Source: UBA10438 sp964432155 (GTDB lineage Bacteria > Bacteroidota > Ignavibacteria > Kapaibacteriales > Kapaibacteriaceae). Taken from it: a DNA stretch of 64,000 nt. The notes under the pieces are model-generated. The model worked only from the letters and a program-made list of their open reading frames with translations. It had not been told where the DNA came from and searched no databases. A program made the position numbers and the translations under genes. The DNA lies in the NCBI GenBank assembly GCA_964432155.1, contig CAYSMF010000010.1, positions 18,622 through 82,621 of the forward strand, read 5' to 3'. Position 1 is the stretch's first letter, and every line of letters begins with the position of its first letter. This document shows, piece by piece, positions 27,101 to 37,764 of this stretch.

Positions 27101-28121
27101 CAAAGTTTGGATCGGCAGGCGTTAGTGCAAGGAGCGCACGAGCCATCGATCGATCCGTCTGCGGACTCGGATAACCAACGCCAACGGTATCGAACTTGAC
27201 ACCGGCACTGGTTGACCGTGCAAACGCAATGTGTCCACCCATTTGTACCAGGCCATACGCGACATCGTTTCGAGCAACATGCCATTGCAAGTCCCACCAT
27301 GTGCCCTGAAAGTTCGATGCGCTCGACCACGTTGTTCCACCGTTCGTAGTCAAAAACAGACGTCCCTTCGCAGCAATCACTACACGCTGAGGGTCAGTCG
27401 GTGCAACGGCACATTGATCAACGCCGGTCGGTTCTAGCGTCGCGGCCGCCCCGGTAAGTGGAACGCGCCGGAATGTTGTCCCAGCATCCGATGAGACATA
27501 CAAACCATGATCGGTTGCCGCATAGACTGTGGCACCCGACATGGCAAGACGAGATACGGATTGAATCGGAAGCTCAACACTCACATTTGTCCACGTCGCA
27601 CCTGCATCGGTACTGCGCCAGATTCCAGCCGAGATTGTACCGGCTATCACAAGAGAACGATTGCTCCGATCGGTGATGTGACAGCGGACAACTCCGATAC
27701 CTTGTGAACCGGTTGCCATCTTCGCTGCGGCATCGAATCCAAAGGGGCCAACAGACTCCCACACATCGGAAGCTTGTACATCATCAACCTTCTTCGACGT
27801 CATCACTGCGTGGATAGCCGACCATGATGCTGACGTCGAAGCAACATTGCCTTGTTCGTCAGCGAACGCACGCTTCCGCGAAAGCCATCGTGTCACATGC
27901 TTCCATTCGCGGCTGCGAGCCCCTTGCCGAAGTGTTGAGTCGGCATTCATGGCGCGGATCACATCAAACACGTTGGCGTGATCATTCTGGTACATCGTGT
28001 ACCATGCCGATGTCCGGTGTTGAGCACTTGCCGGATAGCGTTCGATAAGCGTTGGTTCTTGCGCAGTCAGCAGGCATGCTGTGACATGCACCAGAAGTAC
28101 CATGACAGCCATCATTCGCAT
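24126..28121 (-). CDS. Large T9SS-secreted protein with BNR propeller, PKD and LamG domains
   Basis: 1331 residues. Signal peptide, then about 800 residues of BNR/sortilin-like propeller repeats with Asp-box style S-x-D-x-G-x-T-W (RSTDAGATWTN, STDGGQTWIDRSQGLP). A PKD-like domain follows near 840-900 (VPGTYDVTLIVSQG), then a LamG/concanavalin domain near 900-1075 (NTWSHVALSIDSTGATVYVN), and a C-terminal T9SS sorting domain (RIWPQPATTSLHVAG to SGWYMVRIG). So it is exported by the Sec and type IX routes to the cell surface or medium. The ligand or activity is unknown; the catalytic residues of a sialidase are not evident. Convergent with rqcH, overlapping 8 nt. Confidence 0.85.
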   Translation of the reverse strand: MRMMAVMVLLVHVTACLLTAQEPTLIERYPASAQHRTSAWYTMYQNDHANVFDVIRAMNADSTLRQGARSREWKHVTRWLSRKRAFADEQGNVASTSASWSAIHAVMTSKKVDDVQASDVWESVGPFGFDAAAKMATGSQGIGVVRCHITDRSNRSLVIAGTISAGIWRSTDAGATWTNVSVELPIQSVSRLAMSGATVYAATDHGLYVSSDAGTTFRRVPLTGAAATLEPTGVDQCAVAPTDPQRVVIAAKGRLFLTTNGGTTWSSASNFQGTWWDLQWHVARNDVAYGLVQMGGHIAFARSTSAGVKFDTVGVGYPSPQTDRSMARALLALTPADPNFVAVMIAGEIRNGPSGVYGLYVSRDQGSTFEHRCCGSVDGPEEVDTLTNKNLFAYAPNENGLGQVTWDMGFAVSTRDTALMIAAGIFPYRSTNGGRSWTSLPPLHYDIQSASIHGDTIWLTHDGGIAMSPNRGSTILDRSTGISALEIWGFDQSHDGRIMTLGAYHMPIFIRDTTVYNNAPKIQGWYAWSGADAMGANVNPIATEWLYAKPWSSVRAMRTQTSKVAPRGTDLGIDLGYITLTNVCVDPRIFTRIVACDHASQSVVVSHDNGSSWGPLKKFTNWVYRVRMHPEDGSYLLALGDQGLHRSTNGGMTWSEITPPAALRRGAGMQDMAYVGDDPQHLVVAFGGQQDLVKVLESTDGGQTWIDRSQGLPAFATKTIVARRGSATELYAGTSYGVYVLRDGATEWVRLGRGMPISDINFLHFDEPSGYLRAATLRGVWQLPLTPRSDLRALISQDRETVQCSRQRIRFGCRSAVRQDLSFSRRWEFEGGSPSTSNAPSVEVAYTVPGTYDVTLIVSQGSLADTLVLRDAVTVLPSECDGVDPLPGTAIDLTKSEDHVTLGRLTGNTNTFSFTAWVYPVGMQPSFSAILCTDADDGVSQEIGMQFVNEKNELGYLWKDGRWWWNSRLALKPNTWSHVALSIDSTGATVYVNGVGSTDKIPLPRQQLNQLVMKLGTYHYWSSRNYNGYIDEVCFYDRALSQDEVRAGMHLVKNSAEPGLIAYYQCNETVRGVLFDKVRGRDGVLEAGAARNVSGALVGSGVSDLVETRSGQSRLVFAALGDELDVTNTVDGEQILLTRLEIAPNNLPTDRSVIPNRSWIVDAFSLENRNHEVTSMRVDAQRLIDSTDAARRQFTMLSRSGWTTDSTWSGAMSAGAQPYSSATASIYNAFRRGVMVPHQFIVAATGGVVGVDHNSQDPGEGVRIWPQPATTSLHVAGAQHLGQVDILDQMGRVVMSVKSDRNVATMLIDRLSSGWYMVRIGTTTQAIQIIK

Positions 28122-28142
28122 GAGCGCCCCCTGCCCTATCCC

Positions 28143-30251
28143 TTACATGGAAACGATCTTGAACTCGACCCGACGATTTCGCTGGCGTCCTTCTTCTGTC
28201 GCATTCGATGCGATCGGCTTCGACTTGCCCATTCCGACAGCACGCATACGCTTTTCACCGACGCCCTTGTTCACAAGATAGGTGCGCACGGCATTCACGC
28301 GTTCTTGCGATAGTCGACGATTCTCAACGTCCTGTCCGACATTATCCGTGTGCCCCGAAAGCTCAATGACAATGGCCGTATTCGCTGCAAGGAACTGTGC
28401 AAGACGATCAAGTTCGGCGAACGATTCAGGTCGCAACTCCGACTTTGCAAAGTCGAAGAAGAGGTTGTTCAGAGTGATGACTTCGTTTTTGCGAATTGGG
28501 ACCAGGTACAGGTCGCGCTCAAGCTCGGTGTACTTGCTCAGCGTGCGCGTATCAAGCTGATCACTCACCGGATAGTAACCGGGCGCCTCGGCACGAAAAC
28601 CATACAAGTCGCCAGCGGGAAGTACAATCTTATACGATCCCTGCACGGGCTCAGATAGCGCAGTTCCTGCCGACACGCGCGTTGTCAGACTCTCGTATTC
28701 AACGTTCGTCGCAATCGGCTTTTTCGTCGATGCATCCAGCACGCGTCCGCTGACGAGGACAACCGGCTGTGGCTGCACACCCTTTGTGAGACGGATCCGA
28801 TAGAGATCAGCACTTTGATCAACAGGGCTCGTTCCGCACAAGTACGCATACTCACCATTCGCGGGGACGGTGAAGTAGGCATCCCATTCGGGCGTGTTGA
28901 TCTTTGGACCGAGATTCTTCGGCTTACTCCACTTCGTCCATGAGTCATCGAGGCGACGCGTCATCCAGATATCAACGTTGCCATAGCCGCGACGGCCATC
29001 TGAAGCGAAGTAGAGCGTTACACCATCAGCTGCCATAAATGGCGACATCTCACTGCCCCATGTGTTGATGTCGGTTCCACAGTTGATGGGCTCTGAGAAC
29101 GTACCATCCGGACGCTTGCGCGAGAAGTAAATGTCTTTTTGTCCACGAGAGTCACGACGCTCAATAGCAAGAAGAAGAACGCGACCAGAGGGATCGAGGC
29201 ACGATTCGCTGAAGCGATGGAGGTTGTAGTAATTATCAATACGAACCTCGCGAGGCACCGACCACCCAGATGCCGTTCGCACAGATTGCGAGACGCCTGG
29301 TCCTCGAGGAGCACCGTTCGAGTAGTATGTGTTCCCTACGAGAACTTGATTCTCGTCCGGTGTGATGCTGATGAGGAAGTTCGCCCCCTGGTTATTCAAC
29401 GGACGCCCCACATTTATTGCAGGACCCCATGAGCCATCTGGCTGCACATCTGTGTACCAGATGTCTTCTTCCTCGGGATTTCCCAAGTTGTCACGATGCG
29501 GATAGCGTCCGAAGTACAGCCGTTTTCCATTCGTTGTAATCACCGGAGATAGGTCGCCACCATAACTGTTCACACGTGGACCAAGCGATTCTCGGTCGGA
29601 TAGTACCGGAACATCGTCGGCAACATCAATGGAGGATTCTCGCTGCTTGATGACAAGTTCATCGATTTCGACAACCATTTGTCCATTGACGACAATTCCG
29701 AGAATAGCCCCCTGAATATCGAGTCCGTCGAAGCCTACAACAGTTCCGCCATTGATGAGCAGACTCATTCCTGAGCCGCGCTTGCGCACCGTAAGCGTAA
29801 ACCATGTTCCCATCGGCGGGATTTCTTGAGTTGGCGTCCACGGCAGAACATCACGCTGACGTCCGTCGCGCCATGTATAGACCTTGTAATTACCACTCGA
29901 GTTGACGAGTACACCATTGGCGTTCTGCGCTGAACTCGCAGCCCATGACACACCAAACCCTTGATTGACTGCGCCAGAAACCTGACGAATCTTCACATCG
30001 ATATCAAAATCGGAGTCGTAATCGACGAACCAGCCCGACTCAAGAAACCATTCGTTCATGATCGACCGGCGATCAATCACGTAGCGACCGTTTGTACACG
30101 ATACCGTGCCGTTGTTCCACTGCCCTAACCGCCATCGTCCGCTGTTGTCGACGAACTCATCCCGCACAGCAACTCCCAGTGGTTGCGCTAAGAGCGAACC
30201 ACCTGCGATGAGCAAGGAGGCGAAAAGAAGGAGCATGTGGTGACGAGACAC
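28143..30251 (-). CDS. PorE-like OmpA protein with PD40 propeller
   Basis: 702 residues from GTG 30251 (MSRHHMLLLFASLL), which has GGAGGAG 5 nt upstream. Order: signal peptide; a concanavalin-like domain (about 25-190); a PD40/WD40-like propeller (about 230-490; SPVITTNGKRLYFGRYP); a carboxypeptidase-regulatory-like domain (VSGRVLDASTKKPIAT, near 500); and a C-terminal OmpA peptidoglycan-binding domain (LFFDFAKSELRPESF, ELSGHTDN, NRRVEFKI). Propeller, CRD and OmpA in this order recall PorE of the type IX system, but the TPR of PorE is absent. It would anchor an envelope complex to peptidoglycan. Between speA and the T9SS cargo gene, with tiny gaps. Confidence 0.8.
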   Translation of the reverse strand: MSRHHMLLLFASLLIAGGSLLAQPLGVAVRDEFVDNSGRWRLGQWNNGTVSCTNGRYVIDRRSIMNEWFLESGWFVDYDSDFDIDVKIRQVSGAVNQGFGVSWAASSAQNANGVLVNSSGNYKVYTWRDGRQRDVLPWTPTQEIPPMGTWFTLTVRKRGSGMSLLINGGTVVGFDGLDIQGAILGIVVNGQMVVEIDELVIKQRESSIDVADDVPVLSDRESLGPRVNSYGGDLSPVITTNGKRLYFGRYPHRDNLGNPEEEDIWYTDVQPDGSWGPAINVGRPLNNQGANFLISITPDENQVLVGNTYYSNGAPRGPGVSQSVRTASGWSVPREVRIDNYYNLHRFSESCLDPSGRVLLLAIERRDSRGQKDIYFSRKRPDGTFSEPINCGTDINTWGSEMSPFMAADGVTLYFASDGRRGYGNVDIWMTRRLDDSWTKWSKPKNLGPKINTPEWDAYFTVPANGEYAYLCGTSPVDQSADLYRIRLTKGVQPQPVVLVSGRVLDASTKKPIATNVEYESLTTRVSAGTALSEPVQGSYKIVLPAGDLYGFRAEAPGYYPVSDQLDTRTLSKYTELERDLYLVPIRKNEVITLNNLFFDFAKSELRPESFAELDRLAQFLAANTAIVIELSGHTDNVGQDVENRRLSQERVNAVRTYLVNKGVGEKRMRAVGMGKSKPIASNATEEGRQRNRRVEFKIVSM

Positions 30252-30253
30252 GA

Positions 30254-32149
30254 TTACTCCTCCAAGTAGGTGTAGCCGTACAACCCTGAACGATAGATCG
30301 CAAGGAACTCCTTGCCTTGGTGCGCGGAGATCTTCTTGTCTTTCACCGAAGAGCTCACCCATGCTTCCATCGTGCGGACAAGCTTCTTGGCATTAAACTG
30401 GACATAGTCGAGCACATCGGCCACGGTCTCACCGTCGATCACCTGATCGATCACGTACCCCTTATCCTTCACCGATACGTGCACGGCGTTGGTATCACCG
30501 AAGAGGTTGTGCAGATCACCAAGGATTTCTTGGTATGCGCCTACAAGGAACACGGCCAAGTAGTAGGCTTCGCCCTGCTTGAACGTATGAACTGGTAGCG
30601 ACGTGGTAAAATCACGCAAGCCGATAAAGTGATCCACCTTACCATCAGAGTCGCACGTGATGTCCTGCAATGTTGCCATGCGTGTTGGACGTTCAGTAAG
30701 GCGATGAATCGGCATGATTGGGAAGAGCTGATCAATCGCCCACGAGTCTGGCAGCGACTGGAACAGCGAGAAGTTGCAGAAGTATTTGTCAGCCAGCAGC
30801 TTCGGCAGCGCGCGGAGTTCTTCTGGAACCGTCTTCAGTTCGGCTGACAGTTCATTGATCTTGTGCGCAATCGTCCAATACAACCGCTCTACTTGTGCAC
30901 GCGTGCGCAGGTCGATCAAACCGAGCGAGAAGCGATCGAGTGTTTCTTCTCGCACTTGCTGACAATCGTGCCAGGCCTCGAGCATCGTGCGGCTATTGAG
31001 CGACGACATAATCTCGCCCAGTTCCTGCACGAGTTCATGATCTTTCTTCGTGACCTTCTCGCGCGACGGCCATGTTGGCACACTCGTCGTCTCGAGAACA
31101 TTAAACACCAGCACAGAGTGGTGCGCTGTAAGCGCACGACCAGATTCGGTGATCACATTCGGATGCGGGAGGTTGTTCTTTGTTGCTGCATCAGCAAGCG
31201 TCGAGATAGCATCGTTCGCATACTCTTGAATCGAGTAGTTGATACTTGATGCTACGCTGCTTCGCGAGCCGTCGTAATCAACTCCCAAACCGCCACCGAT
31301 ATCAACGAACTCAAGCTTACAGCCCATGTTCATCAGCTGCACATAGAACTGCGATACCTCACCCAAGCCCTGCTTAATCTTACGGATGTTCGTGATCTGC
31401 GAACCAAGATGGAAGTGGATCAACTTGACACAGTCAAGCATCTCTTCATCTTGGGCGTAGGTGATCGCCTCGAGCAGCTCGGATGCATTCAGACCGAACT
31501 TTGACTGGTCGCCGCCCGACTCTTCCCACTTCCCGCTTCCACTCGATGCAAGCTTGATGCGGATACCGACATTCGGACGCACCTTGAGACGGCGAGACAC
31601 CTCGTTGATGAGTTTCAATTCGCTCAGCTTTTCGACAACAAGGAAGATGCGCTTACCCATCTTTTGTGCTAGAAGTGCGAGCTCGATGAACTCTTCATCC
31701 TTGTAGCCATTACAGATAATGAGTGCTTCCTCGTTATCCATAATCGCAAGTACGGCGTGAAGCTCTGGCTTTGAGCCAGCTTCGAGTCCGATGTTGAAGC
31801 GCTTGCCGTATCGTACCAACTCCTCAACAACGGGACGTTGCTGATTCACCTTGATCGGATACACGCTATAGTACTTGCCATTGTAGTCGTACTCTTCCGA
31901 GGCCTTGGCAAAACAACCGGCAATCTTCTCAATGCGATCATCAAGAATATCTGGGAACCGGAGCAATACGGGGACGCTGACGTCACGAAGGAGCAACTCA
32001 TCGATGAGCTCCTTGAGATCAATCTGTGGTCCTTTTGCCTTGCGTGGCGAGGCAACGACGTGCCCCTTGCCATTGATGCCGAAGTACCCGATTCCCCAAC
32101 CTGGGACGTTGTAGGTCTCCATCGAGTCTTCAACACGCCATTTGCGCAT
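30254..32149 (-). CDS. speA: Biosynthetic arginine decarboxylase
   Basis: 631 residues, SpeA length. PLP lysine in YSVYPIKVNQQRPVVEEL (near residue 98); HFHLGSQITNIRKIKQGLGE, the VDIGGGLGVDYDGSRS phosphate site and the C-terminal DSDGKVD. Turns arginine into agmatine, the first step to putrescine. Homologues begin near RTYNVPGWGI; ATG 32149 (MRKWRVEDS) fits, and a frame up to 32215 would run into the fur start. Two downstream genes follow with a 2-nt and a 21-nt gap, so envelope proteins are co-transcribed. A TAGTTTTG promoter element lies at 32185-32192. Confidence 0.95.
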   Translation of the reverse strand: MRKWRVEDSMETYNVPGWGIGYFGINGKGHVVASPRKAKGPQIDLKELIDELLLRDVSVPVLLRFPDILDDRIEKIAGCFAKASEEYDYNGKYYSVYPIKVNQQRPVVEELVRYGKRFNIGLEAGSKPELHAVLAIMDNEEALIICNGYKDEEFIELALLAQKMGKRIFLVVEKLSELKLINEVSRRLKVRPNVGIRIKLASSGSGKWEESGGDQSKFGLNASELLEAITYAQDEEMLDCVKLIHFHLGSQITNIRKIKQGLGEVSQFYVQLMNMGCKLEFVDIGGGLGVDYDGSRSSVASSINYSIQEYANDAISTLADAATKNNLPHPNVITESGRALTAHHSVLVFNVLETTSVPTWPSREKVTKKDHELVQELGEIMSSLNSRTMLEAWHDCQQVREETLDRFSLGLIDLRTRAQVERLYWTIAHKINELSAELKTVPEELRALPKLLADKYFCNFSLFQSLPDSWAIDQLFPIMPIHRLTERPTRMATLQDITCDSDGKVDHFIGLRDFTTSLPVHTFKQGEAYYLAVFLVGAYQEILGDLHNLFGDTNAVHVSVKDKGYVIDQVIDGETVADVLDYVQFNAKKLVRTMEAWVSSSVKDKKISAHQGKEFLAIYRSGLYGYTYLEE

Positions 32150-32184
32150 GATCAGCCTGTCTGTAGAGGTGAAAAAACGAACGA

Positions 32185-32192
32185 CAAAACTA
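32185..32192 (-). promoter_or_regulatory. speA promoter -7 element TAGTTTTG
   Basis: Exact TAnnTTTG on the minus strand, 35 nt before the speA ATG. It is only 8 nt from the opposite-strand element of the fur-family gene and 1 nt from the palindrome 32194-32211. Confidence 0.5.
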
Positions 32193-32193
32193 C

Positions 32194-32211
32194 GCACATA
32201 TATATTTGTGC
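32194..32211. promoter_or_regulatory. 18-bp near-palindrome GCACATATATATTTGTGC in the fur/speA gap
   Basis: The two halves match their reverse complement at 16 of 18 positions (GCACA-n-ATATAT-n-TGTGC). It covers the fur-family -7 element (32201-32208) and would overlap the -33 to -10 region of speA. The size and A/T-rich centre fit a Fur-superfamily operator, so autoregulation and co-control of speA are plausible. Confidence 0.5.
32201..32208 (+). promoter_or_regulatory. fur-family promoter -7 element TATATTTG
   Basis: Exact TAnnTTTG ending 5 nt before ATG 32214, predicting a leaderless or nearly leaderless transcript. It is embedded in the palindrome 32194-32211. Confidence 0.5.
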
Positions 32212-32213
32212 CC

Positions 32214-32681
32214 ATGACTCCATCTCAGGACATCGACGCGCTGAAGGCCTCGTTTGCGGATTTCCTCAAACGAAAGAAGTACAGAAGCACTCAGGAGCGC
32301 TTCTTGGCCCTCGACCGCATTGCTGAGCTCGACCGACATTTTAGTGCCGACGAGCTCTACATTCATATGAATAGCCGGGGTGACCGGATCTCCAGAGCGA
32401 CGATTTACTCTACGCTGGATCTGCTGACCCAGTGCAACATTTTGATGAAACACCGATTTCACGGTGAGAGTGCCACATTCGAGCTCAGCAGCCGAATGCC
32501 GAACCACGACCACCTGATCTGCGTCGAGTGTGGGCATATTGTAGAGTTCCGGGAGGAAGGCATTGATTCCATCCGGGATGCGGTATGTTCGCAGCAGGGC
32601 TTTCGCCCTGTGACGCACTCGCTGCAGATTTTCGCAGTCTGTCACGATCCACTCACCTGCGAGCACAACAAGCAGGACTAA
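32214..32681 (+). CDS. Fur-family transcriptional regulator
   Basis: 155 residues. N-terminal winged helix (KYRSTQERFLALDRIAELDR, SRATIYSTLDLL), then the metal-binding half with NHDHLICVECGHIVEF, and a second Cys pair at the end (CHDPLTC). The two Cys pairs make the structural zinc site; a regulatory His/Asp site is likely. Whether it senses iron, peroxide (PerR) or zinc cannot be decided. ATG 32214 (MTPSQDID) is right after the -7 element. topA follows by 12 nt. Confidence 0.9.
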   Translation: MTPSQDIDALKASFADFLKRKKYRSTQERFLALDRIAELDRHFSADELYIHMNSRGDRISRATIYSTLDLLTQCNILMKHRFHGESATFELSSRMPNHDHLICVECGHIVEFREEGIDSIRDAVCSQQGFRPVTHSLQIFAVCHDPLTCEHNKQD

Positions 32682-32693
32682 CACGGACGCCTC

Positions 32694-35120
32694 ATGAAGA
32701 ACCTTGTCATTGTCGAATCACCGTCGAAGGCCAAAACCATCCAGAAGTACCTCGGGAACGACTTCACCGTGACTTCCTGCATGGGGCATATCCGCGACCT
32801 TCCGGGCAACGACAAGGCCATCGATATCGAGAACAACTTCACGCCGATCTACGAGATCAACGAAGACAAAAAGAAACTTGTCTCGGAACTGAAGAAGCAG
32901 GCTCGGTCGGCCGAAATGGTCTGGCTGGCATCTGACGAAGACCGCGAGGGCGAGGCCATCGCGTGGCACTTGTCGGAGGCTCTGCAGCTCGACCCAGTGA
33001 AGACAAAGCGCATCGTGTTCCACGAAATCACGAAACCTGCAATTCTCAAGGCCATTGAGCACCCGCGCGGCATCGACACAAACCTCGTCGATGCGCAGCA
33101 AGCGCGCCGCGTACTCGATCGTTTGGTTGGCTTCGGTCTCTCCCCCGTGCTCTGGCGCAAGGTGCAACGCAACCTCTCGGCAGGACGTGTGCAATCGGTT
33201 GCTGTGCGTCTGGTGGTCGAGCGCGAACGTGAAATCCAGGCATTTACAGCGACAAGTCAGTTCAAGATCACGGCAGAGTTTAACGTTGACGGGCGCACAC
33301 TGACGGCGGAACTTCCCCATCGCTTCGACCGTGAAGAGGATGCTCGGGCATTTCTCGAAGCCTGTACCAACGCCATTTTCAAGGTCACCAACCTCGAAAC
33401 GAAGCCGGCAAAAAAATCTCCAACTGCTCCGTTCACCACATCGACACTGCAGCAGGAAGCTAGCCGTAAACTCGGCTATTCGCTGATTCGCACGATGAAG
33501 CTTGCCCAGGATCTCTACGAGCAAGGTCTGATCACGTACATGCGTACCGACTCGGTGAACCTCTCTGAACTTGCTATTCAGGCAGCAAAAGAGTACATCG
33601 TTTCGTCGTTTGGCGAGCAGTATAGCAACCCACGGACCTATACAACGAAGGTTGCTTCGGCTCAGGAAGCACACGAAGCCATCCGTCCGACAGACTTCAC
33701 CAAGCGCTCTGCGGGCGAATCAGATGCCCACAAGAAACTCTACGATCTGATCTACAAGCGCACCGTAGCATCACAGATGTCGGATGCACGATTGGAGCGG
33801 ACCGTTGCTTCGATCGCCATTTCAACCCTTCCCGACGTGCTTACTGCCACAGGCGAAGTGTTGGTGTTTGATGGTTTCTTGAAGCTCTACCTCGAGACAA
33901 CTGACGACGATCAGCAGGACGATGAGACATCGAAGATGCTTCCCCCGCTCAAGGTCGGCCAAGAGCTTCCGCTTCTGTCCATGGCCGCCAAGGAGCGGTT
34001 TGAGCGACCACCGTCACGCTACACCGAGGCGTCGCTTGTGAAGAAGCTCGAAGAGCTCGGCATCGGTCGTCCGTCCACTTACGCTCCTACGATCTCGGTG
34101 ATCCAGACGCGGAAGTATGTGGTGAAGGAAGATCGGGATGGTCGTCAGCGCGAGGTGCGTCGCCTTACTCTCGAGGGTGGTGCAATCTCCCGTGCGGTCG
34201 AACTCGAGAACACTGGAGCTGAGCGTTCGAAACTCTTCCCGACCGACATTGGGTCGGTGGTCACAGACTTCCTGACAGCACACTTCCAGGATATTCTCGA
34301 CTACAACTTCACAGCGACAGTTGAGAAGCAATTCGACGAGATTGCACAAGGCAACGTTCGCTGGACCACGATGATTCGTGACTTCTACGGTCCCTTCCAG
34401 GAGACAATCAAGAAGACGAGCGAGACTGCTGAGCGCCAGAGCGGCGAACGCTGCATTGGCGTTGATCCCACATCGGGCAAGAACGTTTACGTGCGTCTCG
34501 CACGCTACGGTCCGATCGCACAGATCGGTGACGCTGACGATGAGAATAAGCGTCAAAAGGGGCTTCCAGGCAACCTATCGATCGAAACAGTAACGCTTGA
34601 GCAGGCTCTTGAACTATTCAAGTTCCCTCGCGTTATTGGCCTCTTCGAAGAAGCACCGATGGAGGTGAAGCTTGGTCGCTTCGGTCCATACATCGAACAC
34701 AACAAGGCATTCTACTCTCTGCCGAAGGAAGACGATCCCTACTCGATTGAAGGTCCGCGTGGCATCGAGGTAATTCTCGCACGTCGTCAAAAGATCGCCG
34801 AGAACACCATCAAGACATTCGACGAGGATCCATCGGTCAAGGTCTTGAAGGGACGATGGGGTCCGTATATCGTTGTCGGAAAACAGAACGTGCGTATCCC
34901 GAAGGATACCAACGCAGAAGCACTCACGCTTGAGGACTGTCTCCAACTCGCTGCGCAGCAAGCACCGGCAAAGCCAGCGAAGAAATCAGCTGCAAAGGTA
35001 GCAAAGGCAGAACCAGCAGCAAAGCCTGCAAAGAAAGCTGTGAAGAAAGCGGCAAAGAAGGCTGTGAAGAAAACGACGACGGCCGTCAAAAAGACGGCCG
35101 CCAAGAAGTCTTCCAAGTAG
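32694..35120 (+). CDS. topA: DNA topoisomerase I with Lys-rich tail
   Basis: 808 residues. Toprim motifs IVESPSKAKTIQKYLGND and DEDREGEAIAWHL; catalytic tyrosine in LITYMRTDSVNLSELA (near residue 282); IGRPSTYAPTISVI. In place of zinc fingers, the C-terminus has two topoisomerase C-terminal repeats (LGRFGPYIEHNKAFYSLP; GRWGPYIVVGKQNVRIPKDT) and then about 55 residues of K/A/P repeats (AAKPAKKAVKKAAKK) like histone H1. Relaxes negative supercoils. Only 8 nt separate its stop from that of the convergent glnN. Confidence 0.97.
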   Translation: MKNLVIVESPSKAKTIQKYLGNDFTVTSCMGHIRDLPGNDKAIDIENNFTPIYEINEDKKKLVSELKKQARSAEMVWLASDEDREGEAIAWHLSEALQLDPVKTKRIVFHEITKPAILKAIEHPRGIDTNLVDAQQARRVLDRLVGFGLSPVLWRKVQRNLSAGRVQSVAVRLVVEREREIQAFTATSQFKITAEFNVDGRTLTAELPHRFDREEDARAFLEACTNAIFKVTNLETKPAKKSPTAPFTTSTLQQEASRKLGYSLIRTMKLAQDLYEQGLITYMRTDSVNLSELAIQAAKEYIVSSFGEQYSNPRTYTTKVASAQEAHEAIRPTDFTKRSAGESDAHKKLYDLIYKRTVASQMSDARLERTVASIAISTLPDVLTATGEVLVFDGFLKLYLETTDDDQQDDETSKMLPPLKVGQELPLLSMAAKERFERPPSRYTEASLVKKLEELGIGRPSTYAPTISVIQTRKYVVKEDRDGRQREVRRLTLEGGAISRAVELENTGAERSKLFPTDIGSVVTDFLTAHFQDILDYNFTATVEKQFDEIAQGNVRWTTMIRDFYGPFQETIKKTSETAERQSGERCIGVDPTSGKNVYVRLARYGPIAQIGDADDENKRQKGLPGNLSIETVTLEQALELFKFPRVIGLFEEAPMEVKLGRFGPYIEHNKAFYSLPKEDDPYSIEGPRGIEVILARRQKIAENTIKTFDEDPSVKVLKGRWGPYIVVGKQNVRIPKDTNAEALTLEDCLQLAAQQAPAKPAKKSAAKVAKAEPAAKPAKKAVKKAAKKAVKKTTTAVKKTAAKKSSK

Positions 35121-35128
35121 CGTTCGCA

Positions 35129-37285
<2,157 letters not shown>

Positions 37286-37290
37286 AGGCG

Positions 37291-37746
37291 TTAACTCATA
37301 CCCGAGAGTGGAAGATTGGTTGTTTCTTTATGTGTACTCAACACGACATTGGTGAGCGTCTTGCTTACGCCCTTCCATTGTTGAATTGCGGAGAGAAGCT
37401 GTTCAAGGGCGCTTGTTGTGCGAACACGCACCTTCAGCATGTGCGATGCAGTGCCAGTGATCGCATGACATTCGAGAATCTCTTTTCGCGTGCGACACTG
37501 TCGACGGAATGCATCGTAATGCACACTCGTATCAAGATCGACGAAGATGAACGCCGTCACATCAAAACCACAGCTGGCGGGATCGAGAACCGTCGTATAC
37601 TCGCGGATGATACCGTCGGCCTCTAGCTTCTTGACGTGCTCGCTTACCGTGGGTACCGACGTTCCAAGACGCTCGGCGATATCACTCAAGCTCAATCGGG
37701 CGTGCTCTTGCAACAAGGCACAGATCTCTCGGTCGAGCTCTTTCAC
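37291..37746 (-). CDS. Lrp/AsnC family transcriptional regulator
   Basis: 151 residues. N-terminal helix-turn-helix (LSLSDIAERLGTSVPTVSEH VKKLEADGIIREYT in two parts) and a C-terminal RAM ligand-binding domain (FIFVDLDTS, ECHAITGTASHMLKVRV). Start codon GTG 37746 with AAGGA about 8 nt upstream. Ends 5 nt before glutamine synthetase III. A palindrome TGTAAAGATTTACA lies 17 nt upstream of the start, downstream of the promoter, suggesting autorepression. The ligand (glutamine, asparagine or other) is unknown. Confidence 0.92.
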   Translation of the reverse strand: MKELDREICALLQEHARLSLSDIAERLGTSVPTVSEHVKKLEADGIIREYTTVLDPASCGFDVTAFIFVDLDTSVHYDAFRRQCRTRKEILECHAITGTASHMLKVRVRTTSALEQLLSAIQQWKGVSKTLTNVVLSTHKETTNLPLSGMS

Positions 37747-37756
37747 GGCAGTTCCT

Positions 37757-37764
37757 TACGTTTG
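37757..37764 (+). promoter_or_regulatory. mtgA promoter -7 element TACGTTTG
   Basis: Exact TAnnTTTG on the plus strand, about 51 nt before the mtgA ATG. It touches the palindrome 37763-37776. No TTG at N19. Confidence 0.35.

Noticed and set aside
24126..28121. Sialidase or other glycosidase call for the BNR protein
   Set aside because: Asp-box-like repeats occur in many propellers; I see no catalytic Arg triad or Tyr/Glu pair pattern, so only the fold is called.
32718..33674. 318-codon minus-strand frame inside topA
   Set aside because: Antisense to the toprim and catalytic parts of TopA; no independent evidence.
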